In this document: piece by piece, positions 29,730 through 38,239 of the stretch | Layout: each line of letters opens with the position of its first letter | Numbering within the stretch: the first letter of the stretch is position 1 | Assembly: GCA_002305045.1 (NCBI GenBank) | Contig: DBPX01000022.1 | Span: 1 to 38,239, forward strand | Length of the DNA: 38,239 nucleotides | Direction of reading: 5' to 3' | Source: Ruminococcus sp. UBA1409 | GTDB lineage: Bacteria; Bacillota; Clostridia; Oscillospirales; Ruminococcaceae | Translations under genes and position numbers: made by a program | The notes under the pieces: generated by a model | What the model was told of the DNA's origin: nothing | Seen by the model: the letters and a program-made list of their open reading frames with translations, nothing else | Databases searched by the model: none

Positions 29730-31262
29730 TTAATCCGCCTTCTTCTTTTTCCTGCTTCTTACAGCTATTATAGCCGCAGCCGCACCTGCCGCCGCAACCG
29801 CAGCAGCAGCCGCTATCGCCTTGCCGCTTATTCCTCCCTTTTTGGAGGATACGACCTGGTCGCTGAAATCGGCGTCGGTGTACTCGCCGTCAAAGCTCCA
29901 GCTGTCCATATTTACATAGCCGGCAGTTCCCTCGGAGGTGAATACCATGTACAAATCGTGTACTCCCGATGCGCCCTTGACGCTGCAGCTAAGGCTCTGC
30001 CAGTCCTGGTCCTCGGTGCACTCGGGGACGCTAAGAGTCCCTACAAGCTCGCCGTCCGGGCTGTCAAGCCTAAGCTCGACCGCTCCGCCGCTCCTTATTG
30101 CCGAGACATCGGCGTAAAACTCGGTTGCGTCAGCGGCGAAGTTTACCCCTGCGATTTTGATATAGTCGCCGTTAGAGCATTTCGTGGCGTAAAGCCCGTT
30201 TTCGCCCCTTTCAAGCTTAATCCCCTGCTGAGAGCACATCGTCGAAGCTCTAGTCTTTTTATAGGGATTAAACCATCTTAGCTGCTGCGGACCCTCACTG
30301 GTGGCTTCAATGTGAGGAATCGAGCCGTCGCTCTTAAAGCTGAACTCCTCGATGGCTCCAGAGCGGGTAAAGCCTCCCCCGCCCTCAAGGTCGCCGGTGT
30401 GATAGGTAAAGTACGCCCTTCCATCATACTCGATGATGCCGGGGTGTATTGTGAAGCTGGTGGGACAGTTGTCCATTATCCTGCCGCCGTACTTCCACGG
30501 ACCCGTAGGGCTGTCCGAGGTTGCGTAGTCTATGGTCTCGGGAATGCCTGAGGCGGCGTAAACCATGTAGTAGATGCCGTCACGCTTGTAAATCCAGGGA
30601 CCCTCGGTGTAAAGGCAGGAGCTTTCGGGATTCTCGCTTTTTCCGAACTGCTCGGCGGTCATCTCGAACGCCTGGGGCTCGCCCTCGGTCTCTATCATGT
30701 TCTTTTTGAGCTTGACCCAGTAAAGCGTCGGGTTGCCGAAGTATAGATACGCCTGACCGTCGTCGTCTATAAAGACGGTTGGGTCTATGTAGTTCCAGTT
30801 GGGACCGCACAGGGGCTTTCCTATGGCGTCCTTGAAGGGACCCGTCGGGCTGTCAGCCACGGCGACGCCTATCGCCCTTCCCCCTCCGTAGAGGCTGGTG
30901 GTAAGGGTGACATAGAGGTAGAACTTGCCGTCCCTCTCTATGCACTGAGCCGCCCAGCAGCTGTCAGGGTCCGCCCACTCGAAATCGGTGTAGGACAGCA
31001 CCGAGCCGTGATTCTCCCAGTTTTGCATATCGGTGGAGGAGAAGCACTGCCAGTCGGTCATGGTGTAATAGGAGGAGCCGGGAGCGTCGTTTCCCGTGTA
31101 GAAGTAAAAGACTCCGTCATAGACCATCGGGGCGGGGTCGGGGGTGTAGGAGGTCTGTATAGTCGGGTTATCGGCGTGAAGCGGCAGGCTCATCGAGACA
31201 GCCGAGGCGACCAAGGCGGCAGCCGTCAGCGCCGAGGAAAACAGCTTTATTGACTTCTTCAT
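29730..31262 (-). CDS. secreted, membrane-anchored glycoside hydrolase family 43 protein
   Basis: A 510-residue protein: signal peptide (cleavage near Ala30), a five-bladed beta-propeller GH43 domain (about 35-335), a CBM6-like beta-sandwich (about 340-460), then a flexible linker, an Ala-rich membrane helix and a basic tail that would hold the enzyme on the outer face of the cell membrane. The three catalytic acids can be placed: Asp42 (Thr-Pro-Asp-Pro-Ala-Pro), Asp160 (Tyr-Ile-Asp-Pro-Thr) and Glu220 (Thr-Glu-Gly-Pro-Trp). Likely an arabinofuranosidase or xylosidase acting on plant arabinoxylan. The ATG at 31262 follows GGAAAGGATT; the frame continues to 31298 without a site. Confidence 0.9.
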   Translation of the reverse strand: MKKSIKLFSSALTAAALVASAVSMSLPLHADNPTIQTSYTPDPAPMVYDGVFYFYTGNDAPGSSYYTMTDWQCFSSTDMQNWENHGSVLSYTDFEWADPDSCWAAQCIERDGKFYLYVTLTTSLYGGGRAIGVAVADSPTGPFKDAIGKPLCGPNWNYIDPTVFIDDDGQAYLYFGNPTLYWVKLKKNMIETEGEPQAFEMTAEQFGKSENPESSCLYTEGPWIYKRDGIYYMVYAASGIPETIDYATSDSPTGPWKYGGRIMDNCPTSFTIHPGIIEYDGRAYFTYHTGDLEGGGGFTRSGAIEEFSFKSDGSIPHIEATSEGPQQLRWFNPYKKTRASTMCSQQGIKLERGENGLYATKCSNGDYIKIAGVNFAADATEFYADVSAIRSGGAVELRLDSPDGELVGTLSVPECTEDQDWQSLSCSVKGASGVHDLYMVFTSEGTAGYVNMDSWSFDGEYTDADFSDQVVSSKKGGISGKAIAAAAAVAAAGAAAAIIAVRSRKKKKAD

Positions 31263-31297
31263 AATAACAATCCTTTCCCAGAAGAGTTTATACTCCA

Positions 31298-31326
31298 ATT
31301 ATCCTATCCAACGCACCGCTTGTCAA
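31298..31326 (-). promoter_or_regulatory. promoter of the GH43 gene
   Basis: On the minus strand TTGACA (31326-31321), 17-nt spacer, GATAAT (31303-31298), about 35 bases before the ATG. Confidence 0.8.
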
Positions 31327-31413
31327 TAGGGTCGGACGAAAATATTAGGATTAATCAATCTAGAAGCGGGGAAAAGGCAGTCTATATTAATAGCTCACAA
31401 AGACGGTCCTGCT

Positions 31414-31455
31414 GATAAAATAGAGGAGACCGTGCGTATATGCACAGTCTCCTCT
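31414..31455 (-). terminator. terminator of the str operon after tuf
   Basis: A 14-bp stem (AGAGGAGACCGTGC 31422-31435 / GCACAGTCTCCTCT 31442-31455, one mismatch) followed on the minus strand by ATTTTATC. Confidence 0.88.
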
Positions 31456-31502
31456 TTCAAATTATGCTAATTCCGATAGCGCCATTCAGCAGGAGCCGAA
31501 AA

Positions 31503-32705
31503 TTAGCCTATAACCTTAGTGACAACGCCGGAGCCAACGGTTCTTCCGCCCTCACGGATAGCGAAGCGGAGTCCCTCCTCGATAGCGATAGGAGTGATAA
31601 GCTCAACGGAAATCTCGACATTATCGCCGGGCATGCACATCTCCTTGCCCTCGGGAAGGGTGATTACGCCGGTAACATCGGTAGTTCTGAAGTAGAACTG
31701 AGGTCTGTAGTTGGTGAAGAAGGGGGTATGACGGCCGCCCTCGTCCTTCTTGAGGACATAGACCTGACCTACAAACTTGGTGAGGGGATGAATGGATCCG
31801 GGCTTGCAAAGAACCTGACCTCTCTCGATGTCCTTTCTCTGAACGCCACGGAGAAGAGCACCGATGTTGTCTCCTGCCTCAGCGTAGTCGAGGGTCTTTC
31901 TGAACATCTCGATACCGGTAACGACGGTCTTAGCTCTCTCCTCGGTGAGACCGATAATCTCGACCTCATCGCCGACCCTGAGCTGGCCTCTCTCAACTCT
32001 TCCTGTAGCAACGGTACCACGGCCGGTGATGGTCATGGTGTCCTCAACAGGCATAAGGAAGGGAAGGTCTGCCTTACGGTCAGGAGTGGGGATATACTCG
32101 TCGACAGCTGCCATAAGCTCAAGGATAGGAGCGTATGCAGGGTCTGCGATATCGTTGGAGCTGCACTCAAGAGCTGCAAGAGCGGAGCCCTTAACAATCG
32201 GGATATCGTCGCCGGGGAACTCGTACTTGGTGAGAAGGTCACGGATGTCCATCTCAACAAGCTCCAAAAGCTCGGGGTCGTCAACCTGGTCAACCTTGTT
32301 CATGAAAACAACGATTGCAGGAACGCCGACCTGACGGGCGAGAAGGATGTGCTCTCTGGTCTGAGCCATAGGTCCGTCGGAGGCGGCAACAACGAGGATA
32401 GCGCCGTCCATCTGAGCAGCACCGGTAATCATGTTCTTGACATAGTCGGCGTGGCCGGGGCAGTCAACATGAGCATAGTGACGGTTGTCAGTCTCATACT
32501 CAACATGAGCGGTGTTGATGGTGATACCTCTTTCTCTCTCCTCGGGAGCCTTATCGATCATATCGTAAGCCTCGAACTTAGCCTGACCCTTAAGAGCCAG
32601 AACCTTGGTGATTGCTGCGGTAAGAGTGGTCTTTCCATGGTCAACATGGCCGATAGTACCAATGTTAACATGGGGCTTTGTTCTCTCAAATTTCTGCTTT
32701 GCCAT
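31503..32705 (-). CDS. tuf: translation elongation factor EF-Tu
   Basis: A 400-residue GTPase that delivers aminoacyl-tRNA to the ribosome. G1 Gly-His-Val-Asp-His-Gly-Lys-Thr (19-26), Asp-Cys-Pro-Gly-His (G3), Asn-Lys-Val-Asp (G4) and Gly-Ser-Ala (G5) are intact, followed by the two beta-barrel domains. The sequence is highly biased in codon use, as expected for an abundant protein. Last gene of the str operon; GGAGGATAA precedes the ATG. It lies 143 bases after fusA with a possible internal promoter. Confidence 0.99.
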   Translation of the reverse strand: MAKQKFERTKPHVNIGTIGHVDHGKTTLTAAITKVLALKGQAKFEAYDMIDKAPEERERGITINTAHVEYETDNRHYAHVDCPGHADYVKNMITGAAQMDGAILVVAASDGPMAQTREHILLARQVGVPAIVVFMNKVDQVDDPELLELVEMDIRDLLTKYEFPGDDIPIVKGSALAALECSSNDIADPAYAPILELMAAVDEYIPTPDRKADLPFLMPVEDTMTITGRGTVATGRVERGQLRVGDEVEIIGLTEERAKTVVTGIEMFRKTLDYAEAGDNIGALLRGVQRKDIERGQVLCKPGSIHPLTKFVGQVYVLKKDEGGRHTPFFTNYRPQFYFRTTDVTGVITLPEGKEMCMPGDNVEISVELITPIAIEEGLRFAIREGGRTVGSGVVTKVIG

Positions 32706-32751
32706 TGGAATTATCCTCCTTTTAATTAGAAAATGGTAGGTTGGTAAGTTA

Positions 32752-32780
32752 ATATTAACAGATTATCAGCTAAAATGCAA
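32752..32780 (-). promoter_or_regulatory. possible internal promoter for tuf
   Basis: On the minus strand TTGCAT (32780-32775), 17-nt spacer, TAATAT (32757-32752), in the fusA-tuf gap; it could give extra EF-Tu transcript. Confidence 0.55.
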
Positions 32781-32848
32781 GCCTTTTAAGCCAGATTTTT
32801 TGCCGGCGGGGAACTTTATTGCGTGAATCCCTGAAAGACTGAATAAAA

Positions 32849-34933
32849 TCAGTCCTCTCCACGCTTTCTTGAGCTCATGATGCTCTCGGCTACAGACTTG
32901 GGCACCTCGGTGTAGCTGTGAGGCTCCATGGTGTACTGTCCACGGCCCTGGGTCTTGGACCTTAGGTCGTTGGAGTAGCCAAACATCTCAGAAAGGGGTA
33001 CTAAGGAGTCGACCTGAGCGACGCCGTTGTTTATCTCCTGCCCGAGAATCTGTCCTCTTCTGGAGTTGAGGTCTCCTATAGCCGTACCCATAAACTCCTC
33101 GGGGACGATGCAGGCAACCTTCATTATAGGCTCTAGGATGACGGGGTCAGCCCTTCTCATTGCCTCCTTGAACGCCATTGAGCCTGCGATGCTGAACGCC
33201 ATCTCGGAGGAGTCAACCTCGTGGTAGGAGCCGTCGTAAAGAGTTACCTTTACATCGACTACGGGATAGCCGGCAAGAACTCCTGCCTTCATGGCGCCCT
33301 GGATACCCTTGTCGACTGCGGGGATGTACTCCTTGGGAATAGCTCCGCCGACTACGGCGTTGATAAACTCATAGCCCTTGCCGGACTCGTTCGGCTCAAG
33401 CTTAATCTTGACATGACCGTACTGACCCTTACCGCCTGACTGCCTTGCGTACTTGTGGTCGACATCGGCAAGCTTCCTGACGGTCTCCTTATAGGCAACC
33501 TGGGGAGCACCGACATTCGCCTCGACCTTGAACTCACGCAGGAGCCTGTCTACAATAATCTCCAGGTGAAGCTCTCCCATTCCGGCGATTATGGTCTGAC
33601 CGGTCTCCTCGTCGGTCCAGGTCTTGAAGGTGGGGTCCTCCTCGGCAAGCTTGGACAGAGCGATTCCCATCTTCTCCTGACCTGCCTTTGTCTTAGGCTC
33701 GATGGCAAGCTGGATAACAGGGTCGGGGAACTCCATCGACTCAAGGATTATGGGGTGCTTGGGGTCGCACAGGGTGTCGCCTGTGGTGGTGTTCTTAACT
33801 CCTACTACGGCATAGATATCTCCTGCATAGCAGGTGTCTATATCCTTTCTGTGGTTGGAGTGCATCTGAAGGATTCTTCCCATTCTCTCGTTTGCGCCCT
33901 TGGTGCAGTTGAGAACGGTCTCGCCTGCGTTGAGCACGCCGGAATATACTCTGAAGAAGCAGAGCTTTCCTACAAACGGGTCGGTGGCAATCTTGAATGC
34001 CAGAGCGGAGAAGGGAGCGCTGTCGTCGGACGGTCTTGAATCCTCCTCGCCGGTGTCGGGATTTACTCCCTTGATGTCCTCGATGTCGGTAGGAGCGGGC
34101 ATATAGTCGACAATAGCGTCAAGCAGCTTCTGGACTCCCTTGTTCTTGTAGGAGGTTCCGCAGACTACGGGGACCATGCCTCCCGAAATGGTAGCCTGCC
34201 TGATTCCCTTCTTGAGGTCCTCGACGGGAAGCTCGCCCTCCTCGAGATACCTTTCCATAAGGGACTCGTCGGTCTCGGCGATAGCCTCGACCATTGCTGT
34301 GTGGTACTCCTCGGCAAGGTCCTTCATATCCTCGGGGATGTCCTCGATTCTGATGTCCTTGCCCAGGTCGTCGTAGTAAACATACGCCTTCATCTCAAGA
34401 AGGTCTATTATCCCCTTGAAGAAGGTCTCGCTTCCGATGGGAAGCTGAATCGGAACAGCGTTTGCCTTGAGGCGCTGATGAATCATCTTTAGGACCCTGT
34501 AGAAGTCGGCTCCCATGATGTCCATCTTGTTGACATATATAAGACGGGGGACCTTGTATCTGTCTCCCTGTCTCCATACCGTCTCTGTCTGAGGCTCAAC
34601 GCCGCCCTTTGCACAAAGGACTGTTACCGCTCCGTCAAGAACTCTCAGGGAGCGCTCGACCTCTACGGTGAAGTCAACATGTCCGGGGGTGTCGATAATA
34701 TTGATTCTGTGGCCCTTCCAGTAGGCAGTGGTAGCTGCTGAGGTTATCGTGATACCTCTTTCCTGCTCCTGCTCCATCCAGTCCATGGTGGCGGACCCGT
34801 CGTGAGTCTCGCCCAGCTTATGGTTAATACCAGTATAGAACAGTATGCGCTCGGTTGTCGTAGTCTTACCAGCGTCTATATGAGCCATGATACCAATATT
34901 TCTTGTCATTGACAAAGATACATCTCTTGCCAT
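32849..34933 (-). CDS. fusA: translation elongation factor EF-G
   Basis: A 694-residue translocase GTPase. G1 [13 protein letters not shown], G3 Asp-Thr-Pro-Gly-His-Val-Asp-Phe, G4 Asn-Lys-Met-Asp, and domains II-V including Gly-Gly-Lys-Gly-Gln-Tyr-Gly-His-Val and Pro-Leu-Ser-Glu-Met-Phe-Gly-Tyr are complete. Length is typical. AAGGAGAT precedes the ATG at 34933; it lies 42 bases after rpsG. Confidence 0.99.
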   Translation of the reverse strand: MARDVSLSMTRNIGIMAHIDAGKTTTTERILFYTGINHKLGETHDGSATMDWMEQEQERGITITSAATTAYWKGHRINIIDTPGHVDFTVEVERSLRVLDGAVTVLCAKGGVEPQTETVWRQGDRYKVPRLIYVNKMDIMGADFYRVLKMIHQRLKANAVPIQLPIGSETFFKGIIDLLEMKAYVYYDDLGKDIRIEDIPEDMKDLAEEYHTAMVEAIAETDESLMERYLEEGELPVEDLKKGIRQATISGGMVPVVCGTSYKNKGVQKLLDAIVDYMPAPTDIEDIKGVNPDTGEEDSRPSDDSAPFSALAFKIATDPFVGKLCFFRVYSGVLNAGETVLNCTKGANERMGRILQMHSNHRKDIDTCYAGDIYAVVGVKNTTTGDTLCDPKHPIILESMEFPDPVIQLAIEPKTKAGQEKMGIALSKLAEEDPTFKTWTDEETGQTIIAGMGELHLEIIVDRLLREFKVEANVGAPQVAYKETVRKLADVDHKYARQSGGKGQYGHVKIKLEPNESGKGYEFINAVVGGAIPKEYIPAVDKGIQGAMKAGVLAGYPVVDVKVTLYDGSYHEVDSSEMAFSIAGSMAFKEAMRRADPVILEPIMKVACIVPEEFMGTAIGDLNSRRGQILGQEINNGVAQVDSLVPLSEMFGYSNDLRSKTQGRGQYTMEPHSYTEVPKSVAESIMSSRKRGED

Positions 34934-34975
34934 ATAAATCTCCTTAAAATCAGTATCAAAACCTTTTGTCTGGTA

Positions 34976-35446
34976 TTACCAGCGTGAATGAGCGAATGCC
35001 TTGTTGGCGTCAGCCATCTTGTGAGTATCCTCACGCTTCTTGCAGGCGCCGCCGACGCCGTTCATAGCGTCAAGTATCTCTCCTGCGAGTCTCTCCTTCA
35101 TGGTCTTTTCGTTTCTCTCACGAGAATACCTTGTGAGCCATCTAAGACCCAGAGTCTGCCTTCTTTCGGGGCGGACCTCCATCGGCACCTGATAGGTAGC
35201 TCCGCCGACACGGCGGGCCTTGACCTCGAGATTAGGCATTACATTTTCCATTGCCTGCTCGAATGCCTCGAGAGCGGGCTTGCCCGACTTGCTCTCGACG
35301 ATTTCAAATGCACCGTATACAATCTTCTGGGCTACTCCCTTCTTACCGTCAATCATGACATTGTTGATAAGACGGGTAACCAGCTTGGAATTGTAGATAG
35401 GATCCTGCAAAACATCACGCTTTGCAATGTTACCTCTTCTTGGCAC
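34976..35446 (-). CDS. rpsG: 30S ribosomal protein S7
   Basis: 156 residues, the standard bacterial length. Family landmarks: [22 protein letters not shown] and C-terminal [10 protein letters not shown]. Binds 16S rRNA and nucleates the head of the small subunit. The start is a GTG at 35446 with GAAGGAGGG upstream. Confidence 0.98.
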   Translation of the reverse strand: MPRRGNIAKRDVLQDPIYNSKLVTRLINNVMIDGKKGVAQKIVYGAFEIVESKSGKPALEAFEQAMENVMPNLEVKARRVGGATYQVPMEVRPERRQTLGLRWLTRYSRERNEKTMKERLAGEILDAMNGVGGACKKREDTHKMADANKAFAHSRW

Positions 35447-35631
35447 TTAAATTCCCTCCTTCATAAAATGATATCATAGGTACTCGTTTCTGCCGGGGAA
35501 ACCCCCTTAGCAGCCCCGTCAGTCCAAAGAGGCAACATAATGGCTTATATATGTTAACCCCACTTGGCTGTGGTGGATTGAGTCGTTTTTTTACCGGACA
35601 GCATCCGGCATAGTCAGTCGCTCGAGGGCGG
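35447..35631. other. rpsL-rpsG intergenic region
   Basis: 185 bases without a gene. On the minus strand a short hairpin (CCGGA/TCCGG) is followed by A7, not T, so it is not an ordinary terminator. It may be processed or hold a regulatory site for the downstream genes, but nothing specific is seen. Confidence 0.3.
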
Positions 35632-36054
35632 CTATTTCTTGGTTGCCTTAGGTCTCTTTGCGCCGTACTTGGACCTTGCCTGCATTCTCTTGGCAACGCC
35701 CTGAGCGTCAAGAGTTCCCCTAATGATGTGGTAACGCACACCGGGGAGGTCCCTAACCCTTCCGCCTCTAATGAGAACAACGCTGTGCTCCTGGAGGTTA
35801 TGTCCGATTCCGGGAATGTATGCCGTGACCTCTGTGCCGTTGGTAAGACGAACCCTGGCAATCTTTCTCATAGCAGAGTTAGGCTTCTTGGGGGTAGCGG
35901 TCTTTACAGCGGTGCAGACTCCTCTTTTCTGAGGGCAGGACTGGTCGATTACCTGCTTCTTCTTGGAGTTGTAGCCCTTCTGAAGCGCAGGAGCTGTGGA
36001 CTTGTCGCTGAGGATATCCCTTCCCTTGTGAACTAGCTGGTTAAATGTTGGCAT
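35632..36054 (-). CDS. rpsL: 30S ribosomal protein S12
   Basis: 140 residues. Pro-Thr-Phe-Asn-Gln-Leu-Val, Pro-Gln-Lys-Arg-Gly-Val-Cys, Lys-Pro-Asn-Ser-Ala and Gly-x-Gly-His-Asn-Leu-Gln-Glu-His-Ser are all present. Lys at the Pro-Lys-Lys-Pro-Asn-Ser-Ala position, where streptomycin-resistance changes arise in other bacteria, is the wild type. First gene of the str operon; 185 bases separate it from rpsG, longer than usual. Confidence 0.98.
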   Translation of the reverse strand: MPTFNQLVHKGRDILSDKSTAPALQKGYNSKKKQVIDQSCPQKRGVCTAVKTATPKKPNSAMRKIARVRLTNGTEVTAYIPGIGHNLQEHSVVLIRGGRVRDLPGVRYHIIRGTLDAQGVAKRMQARSKYGAKRPKATKK

Positions 36055-36138
36055 TTCTCTTCTCCTTTCTTAAATAGTGTCTATACAAGGCTCGGCGGCA
36101 TGGGAACGCCCATACCGCTTAGGCTCGCATACCATTAA

Positions 36139-36167
36139 ATTATAAACGGCGGCAGAACAAAAGTCAA
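36139..36167 (-). promoter_or_regulatory. promoter of the str operon
   Basis: On the minus strand TTGACT (36167-36162), 17-nt spacer, TATAAT (36144-36139). The leader of about 75 nt has an 8-bp hairpin (GGTATGGG / CCCATGCC, about 36098-36117) before AAAGGAG and the rpsL ATG. Confidence 0.9.
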
Positions 36168-36379
36168 TAACTATCCTTTTATGACTTCCTACGAATTTTC
36201 AGGGTTTTTTTGGGGACAAATTGATGTTTTTTATATAAACGCCGCAGCTATTCACTCCGCCGTGGGGATTTTCAGCCGCAAGCCCTCCCGAAGCCGCATA
36301 AGGCGCCCCTGAGGCATGACTGCGGGAGGACTTGCCGGTGTATATTATTTCCAGAAGTCCACGGCTTTATACCCTGCCG
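36168..36379. other. intergenic region upstream of the str operon
   Basis: No gene or RNA is supported. It separates the end of the SGNH-hydrolase gene from the str promoter; no clear terminator for that gene is seen on the minus strand. Confidence 0.35.
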
Positions 36380-37675
36380 TCAAAGCCCGTTCAAAAACTC
36401 CCCGACAGCCTCTATAGCCGCCTCGCCCATTCTCCTGTGTCCTGCCACGCTCGGGTGCAGACCGTCCCCCGAGTCGTACTCCGGGAAAAGACAGTCGGGT
36501 CTTTCCGGGTCGGAAAGGGCCGAGGAGAAGTCTATGTATCCGTCAAAGCCGCTGTCGCCGCTCATTATCCAGTCGTTAACGGATGTTCTTATCCCCTCGT
36601 GAAGCTCGGACGCCCACCATTCGTTGCTCATAAACGGAGTTATCGTCCCGGCAAGCACCTTTATCCCGTGGCTGTGGCAGGCGTCTATCATCGCCCTGTA
36701 CTCGTCGATAAGCTGCTGCGAGATGTCCGTCTGAGCGCCGGGGATGTCGTTTGTGCCTATCAGTATGACGGCGTATCTCACTCCGGGGACGCTTATAACA
36801 TCACGCTCGAACCTGTCCCTAGCGGCGACTCCCCATCCGCCCGTCACGGCGTTGCCGGCAATAGCCGAGTTGACTACTGATATCCTCCTGCCGTCAAGGA
36901 TTAATGACTCCGCCAGAAGGTCGGGCCAGGCGTCAAAGCCGTTGAAGGTGGAGACCGAGCCGTCGGTTATCGAGTCTCCGAAGCAGACCAGGGAGCACTC
37001 CCCTGCCTTCGCCCAGACATCCGCTCTGAAGAAGGAGAAGTAGCTCCACATCCAGGCCTCGGGGGTGAAGCTCTCTCCCTGCTTCTCGCCCTGAGCCACC
37101 CAGCTCGCACAGTCCGCCTCACGGTGACAGGCGGGAAACTCCGGGACGCTTCCAAAGGACACCGTCACGGCGATATACTCAAGGTCCTCTATTACAAAGT
37201 CTATCTCGTCCGAGGTGACAATCTCGCCGGAGGGAATCGTGACGCTCTCGCTCCCCGAAAATGTGACCTTGGTGTCAGACTCGGGGACTATCTCAGGGCT
37301 TCCCGGCTTTACAAGCCTTGCTATATGCACGCTTTTAAGCTCCATATCCGACCTAGGAGGCAAAAGCTCCTCGCCGTACTCGTTTGAGAAGCTGAGCCTG
37401 ACTCTTTCTCCTCCCATAGACGCCTTAAACTGCATACGGCAGGTGCTTTGCTCCAGCGTCGGGGATTTAGGAAGAATATCCTCGGAGGAATTAAGCGTAG
37501 CTCCCACCCATGTGGCGACCCAGCCGTCCTTATCCTGAGGCAGGATTACAGCCTCCCCGGCGGCTCCCTGTCCGCTGGCAATGCTGTCGGAGGCGCCGCC
37601 TGAGCAGCCTCCAAGCCCCGCACCTATGGCAGAGCAGAGTGCGATTGTTATCAGTCTTTTAAAGCCCTTAATCAT
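36380..37675 (-). CDS. SGNH/GDSL-hydrolase lipoprotein
   Basis: A 431-residue exported lipoprotein (lipobox Leu-Gly-Gly-Cys, Cys24). An N-terminal beta-sandwich (about 50-215) of the kind that precedes secreted esterases leads into an SGNH domain: block I Phe-Gly-Asp-Ser-Ile-Thr-Asp-Gly (Ser235), Asn-Ser-Ala-Ile-Ala-Gly-Asn, block III Ile-Gly-Thr-Asn-Asp (Asn309) and block V Asp-Gly-Leu-His-Pro (Asp404, His407). All four catalytic positions are present. Probably removes acyl groups (for example acetyl) from extracellular carbohydrate, which would fit the nearby GH43 enzyme, but the substrate is not proven. The ATG at 37675 has GGTGGGGG upstream. Confidence 0.88.
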   Translation of the reverse strand: MIKGFKRLITIALCSAIGAGLGGCSGGASDSIASGQGAAGEAVILPQDKDGWVATWVGATLNSSEDILPKSPTLEQSTCRMQFKASMGGERVRLSFSNEYGEELLPPRSDMELKSVHIARLVKPGSPEIVPESDTKVTFSGSESVTIPSGEIVTSDEIDFVIEDLEYIAVTVSFGSVPEFPACHREADCASWVAQGEKQGESFTPEAWMWSYFSFFRADVWAKAGECSLVCFGDSITDGSVSTFNGFDAWPDLLAESLILDGRRISVVNSAIAGNAVTGGWGVAARDRFERDVISVPGVRYAVILIGTNDIPGAQTDISQQLIDEYRAMIDACHSHGIKVLAGTITPFMSNEWWASELHEGIRTSVNDWIMSGDSGFDGYIDFSSALSDPERPDCLFPEYDSGDGLHPSVAGHRRMGEAAIEAVGEFLNGL

Positions 37676-37746
37676 TTTGCTTCCCCCACCCGCCGCAGGA
37701 CGGTTTGCCCTCCTGCCGCAGATTTATTACGGTTTAATATATTCAC

Positions 37747-37775
37747 ATTGTATCACCCTTTGCTCCGAAAATCAA
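37747..37775 (-). promoter_or_regulatory. promoter of the SGNH-hydrolase gene
   Basis: On the minus strand TTGATT (37775-37770), 17-nt spacer, TACAAT (37752-37747). The leader contains a hairpin GCAGGA / TCCTGC (about 37691-37712) close to the ribosome site. Confidence 0.65.
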
Positions 37776-37870
37776 TACCGTTAGCCAGGTTTTCCGACGA
37801 AGGGTAAGCCGCTTCGAGATGACGCCGCCCTCGGCAGGTGATAATTTTTCCGCAGCTTGATAAATCGGAA

Positions 37871-38051
37871 GCCTCCCCATACGCAAAGCGAGCCGTCACG
37901 GCATCCGCCGTGACGGCGGGATTGCCGGTCAGCTCACAGAAAGGTCCCTCAAGCCCCTCGGTCGGGGGGTGTGAGGTCAGGCTCTTGTGTGGGTCTTGCC
38001 GGCAATCACTCGGTCAGCGCTGCTGACGGCTCGCTTTGCGTATGGGGAGGC
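37871..38051. repeat. 181-bp element with perfect 28-bp terminal inverted repeats
   Basis: GCCTCCCCATACGCAAAGCG... at 37871-37898 is exactly complementary to 38024-38051. Inside lie further nested pairings: GTCACGGC/GCCGTGAC (37895-37914, overlapping the left arm), GATTGCCGG/CCGGCAATC (about 37920-38007), CTCACA/TGTGAG and GTCAGC/GCTGAC (overlapping the right arm). No coding frame. It could be a MITE-like element or a highly structured RNA. It lies between the SGNH-hydrolase promoter and the gene at the right edge. Confidence 0.85.
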
Positions 38052-38133
38052 GGTTTTGCTTGATTTTCGCACAAATTTTAGAAGAGCGGCCCTCCCTGCG
38101 CTAAGCCGGGGCGGTCTGTTAGGAGTCTTGGGC

Positions 38134-38239
38134 TTACTTTTTTAAAAACCTCTTTATAAGCTCTGACGCATCGTCCTCGTCCATAAACGGAAGATACGGC
38201 TTTATGCTGTCGATTCCGCCGGTCTTAAACGCCTCCTTA
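38134..38239 (-). CDS. C-terminal end of an unidentified gene (partial)
   Basis: An open minus-strand frame enters from the right edge and stops at a TAA at 38136-38134. The last 34 residues are visible: Lys-Glu-Ala-Phe-Lys-Thr-Gly-Gly-Ile-Asp, then Lys-Pro-Tyr-Leu-Pro-Phe-Met-Asp-Glu-Asp-Asp and Leu-Ile-Lys-Arg-Phe-Leu-Lys-Lys. It looks like a helical C-terminus; the family cannot be named from this much. Confidence 0.6.
   Translation of the reverse strand, partial: KEAFKTGGIDSIKPYLPFMDEDDASELIKRFLKK

Noticed and set aside
31440..32729. Long plus-strand open frame opposite tuf (429 codons)
   Set aside because: It is an antisense shadow caused by the strong codon bias of tuf; no family resemblance and no ribosome site of its own.
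35577..35612. Terminator between rpsL and rpsG
   Set aside because: The hairpin is followed by A7 on the minus strand, the direction of transcription, so it does not have an intrinsic-terminator form.

Overview
The window looks like a chromosomal segment of a Gram-positive anaerobe of the class Clostridia, most plausibly a gut Oscillospiraceae/Ruminococcaceae-type organism. The reasons are AGGAGG-type ribosome binding sites, many sigma-A-like promoters with 17-bp spacers, a T-box before valS, a TPP riboswitch before an ECF-type thiT, MecA-, CPBP- and C_GCAxxG-family proteins, a secreted GH43 enzyme and moderately high GC with AT-rich intergenic islands. Family calls come from motif recognition by eye; no database search was run.

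Layout. 1-4522 (minus): a run of membrane-protein genes, namely three subunits resembling RnfD, RnfE and RnfA, then a membrane-anchored TIM-barrel-like protein and a GtrA-family flippase. A short MecA-like gene diverges from rnfD. 4847-5494: rpe. 5751-5826: tRNA-Arg(ACG) with its own promoter and terminator. 5988-8528 (minus): C_GCAxxG_C_C protein, a winged-helix protein with a possible nuclease-like core, and a PlsC-type acyltransferase with a zinc ribbon. 8670-8882: a tiny four-cysteine protein. 8931-11804 (minus): an esterase/acyltransferase fusion followed by a zinc-ribbon membrane protein. 12049-14934: a conserved helical protein, a cation/proton antiporter and an FkbM-type methyltransferase. 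15030-17905: an unassigned structured RNA, the TPP riboswitch with thiT, and a D,D-carboxypeptidase. 17971-22022 (minus): T-box, valS, CPBP protease. 22122-25766: a small membrane protein, then a minus-strand operon of Crp/Fnr regulator, lipoprotein and fused ABC permease-ATPase. 26015-27244: M29 aminopeptidase. 27245-28148 has no gene and holds an AT-rich hairpin-repeat array. 28149-31262 (minus): YifB/ComM ATPase and GH43. 31503-36054 (minus): the str operon rpsL-rpsG-fusA-tuf. 36380-37675 (minus): SGNH-hydrolase lipoprotein. 37871-38051: a structured element with perfect 28-bp inverted ends. 38134 to the edge: the end of an unidentified gene.

Housekeeping parts (str operon, valS, rpe, tRNA-Arg, thiT, PBP5-type carboxypeptidase) look intact and conventionally regulated. 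The points that stand out are: (i) the reduced Rnf-like cluster, which lacks B, C and G and has lost most of the expected iron-sulfur cysteines; (ii) the ordered A/B hairpin array at 27296-27762; (iii) the free-standing four-way-junction RNA at 15038-15243; (iv) the 28-bp inverted-repeat element near the right end; and (v) two fused proteins, esterase plus acyltransferase and ABC permease plus ATPase.
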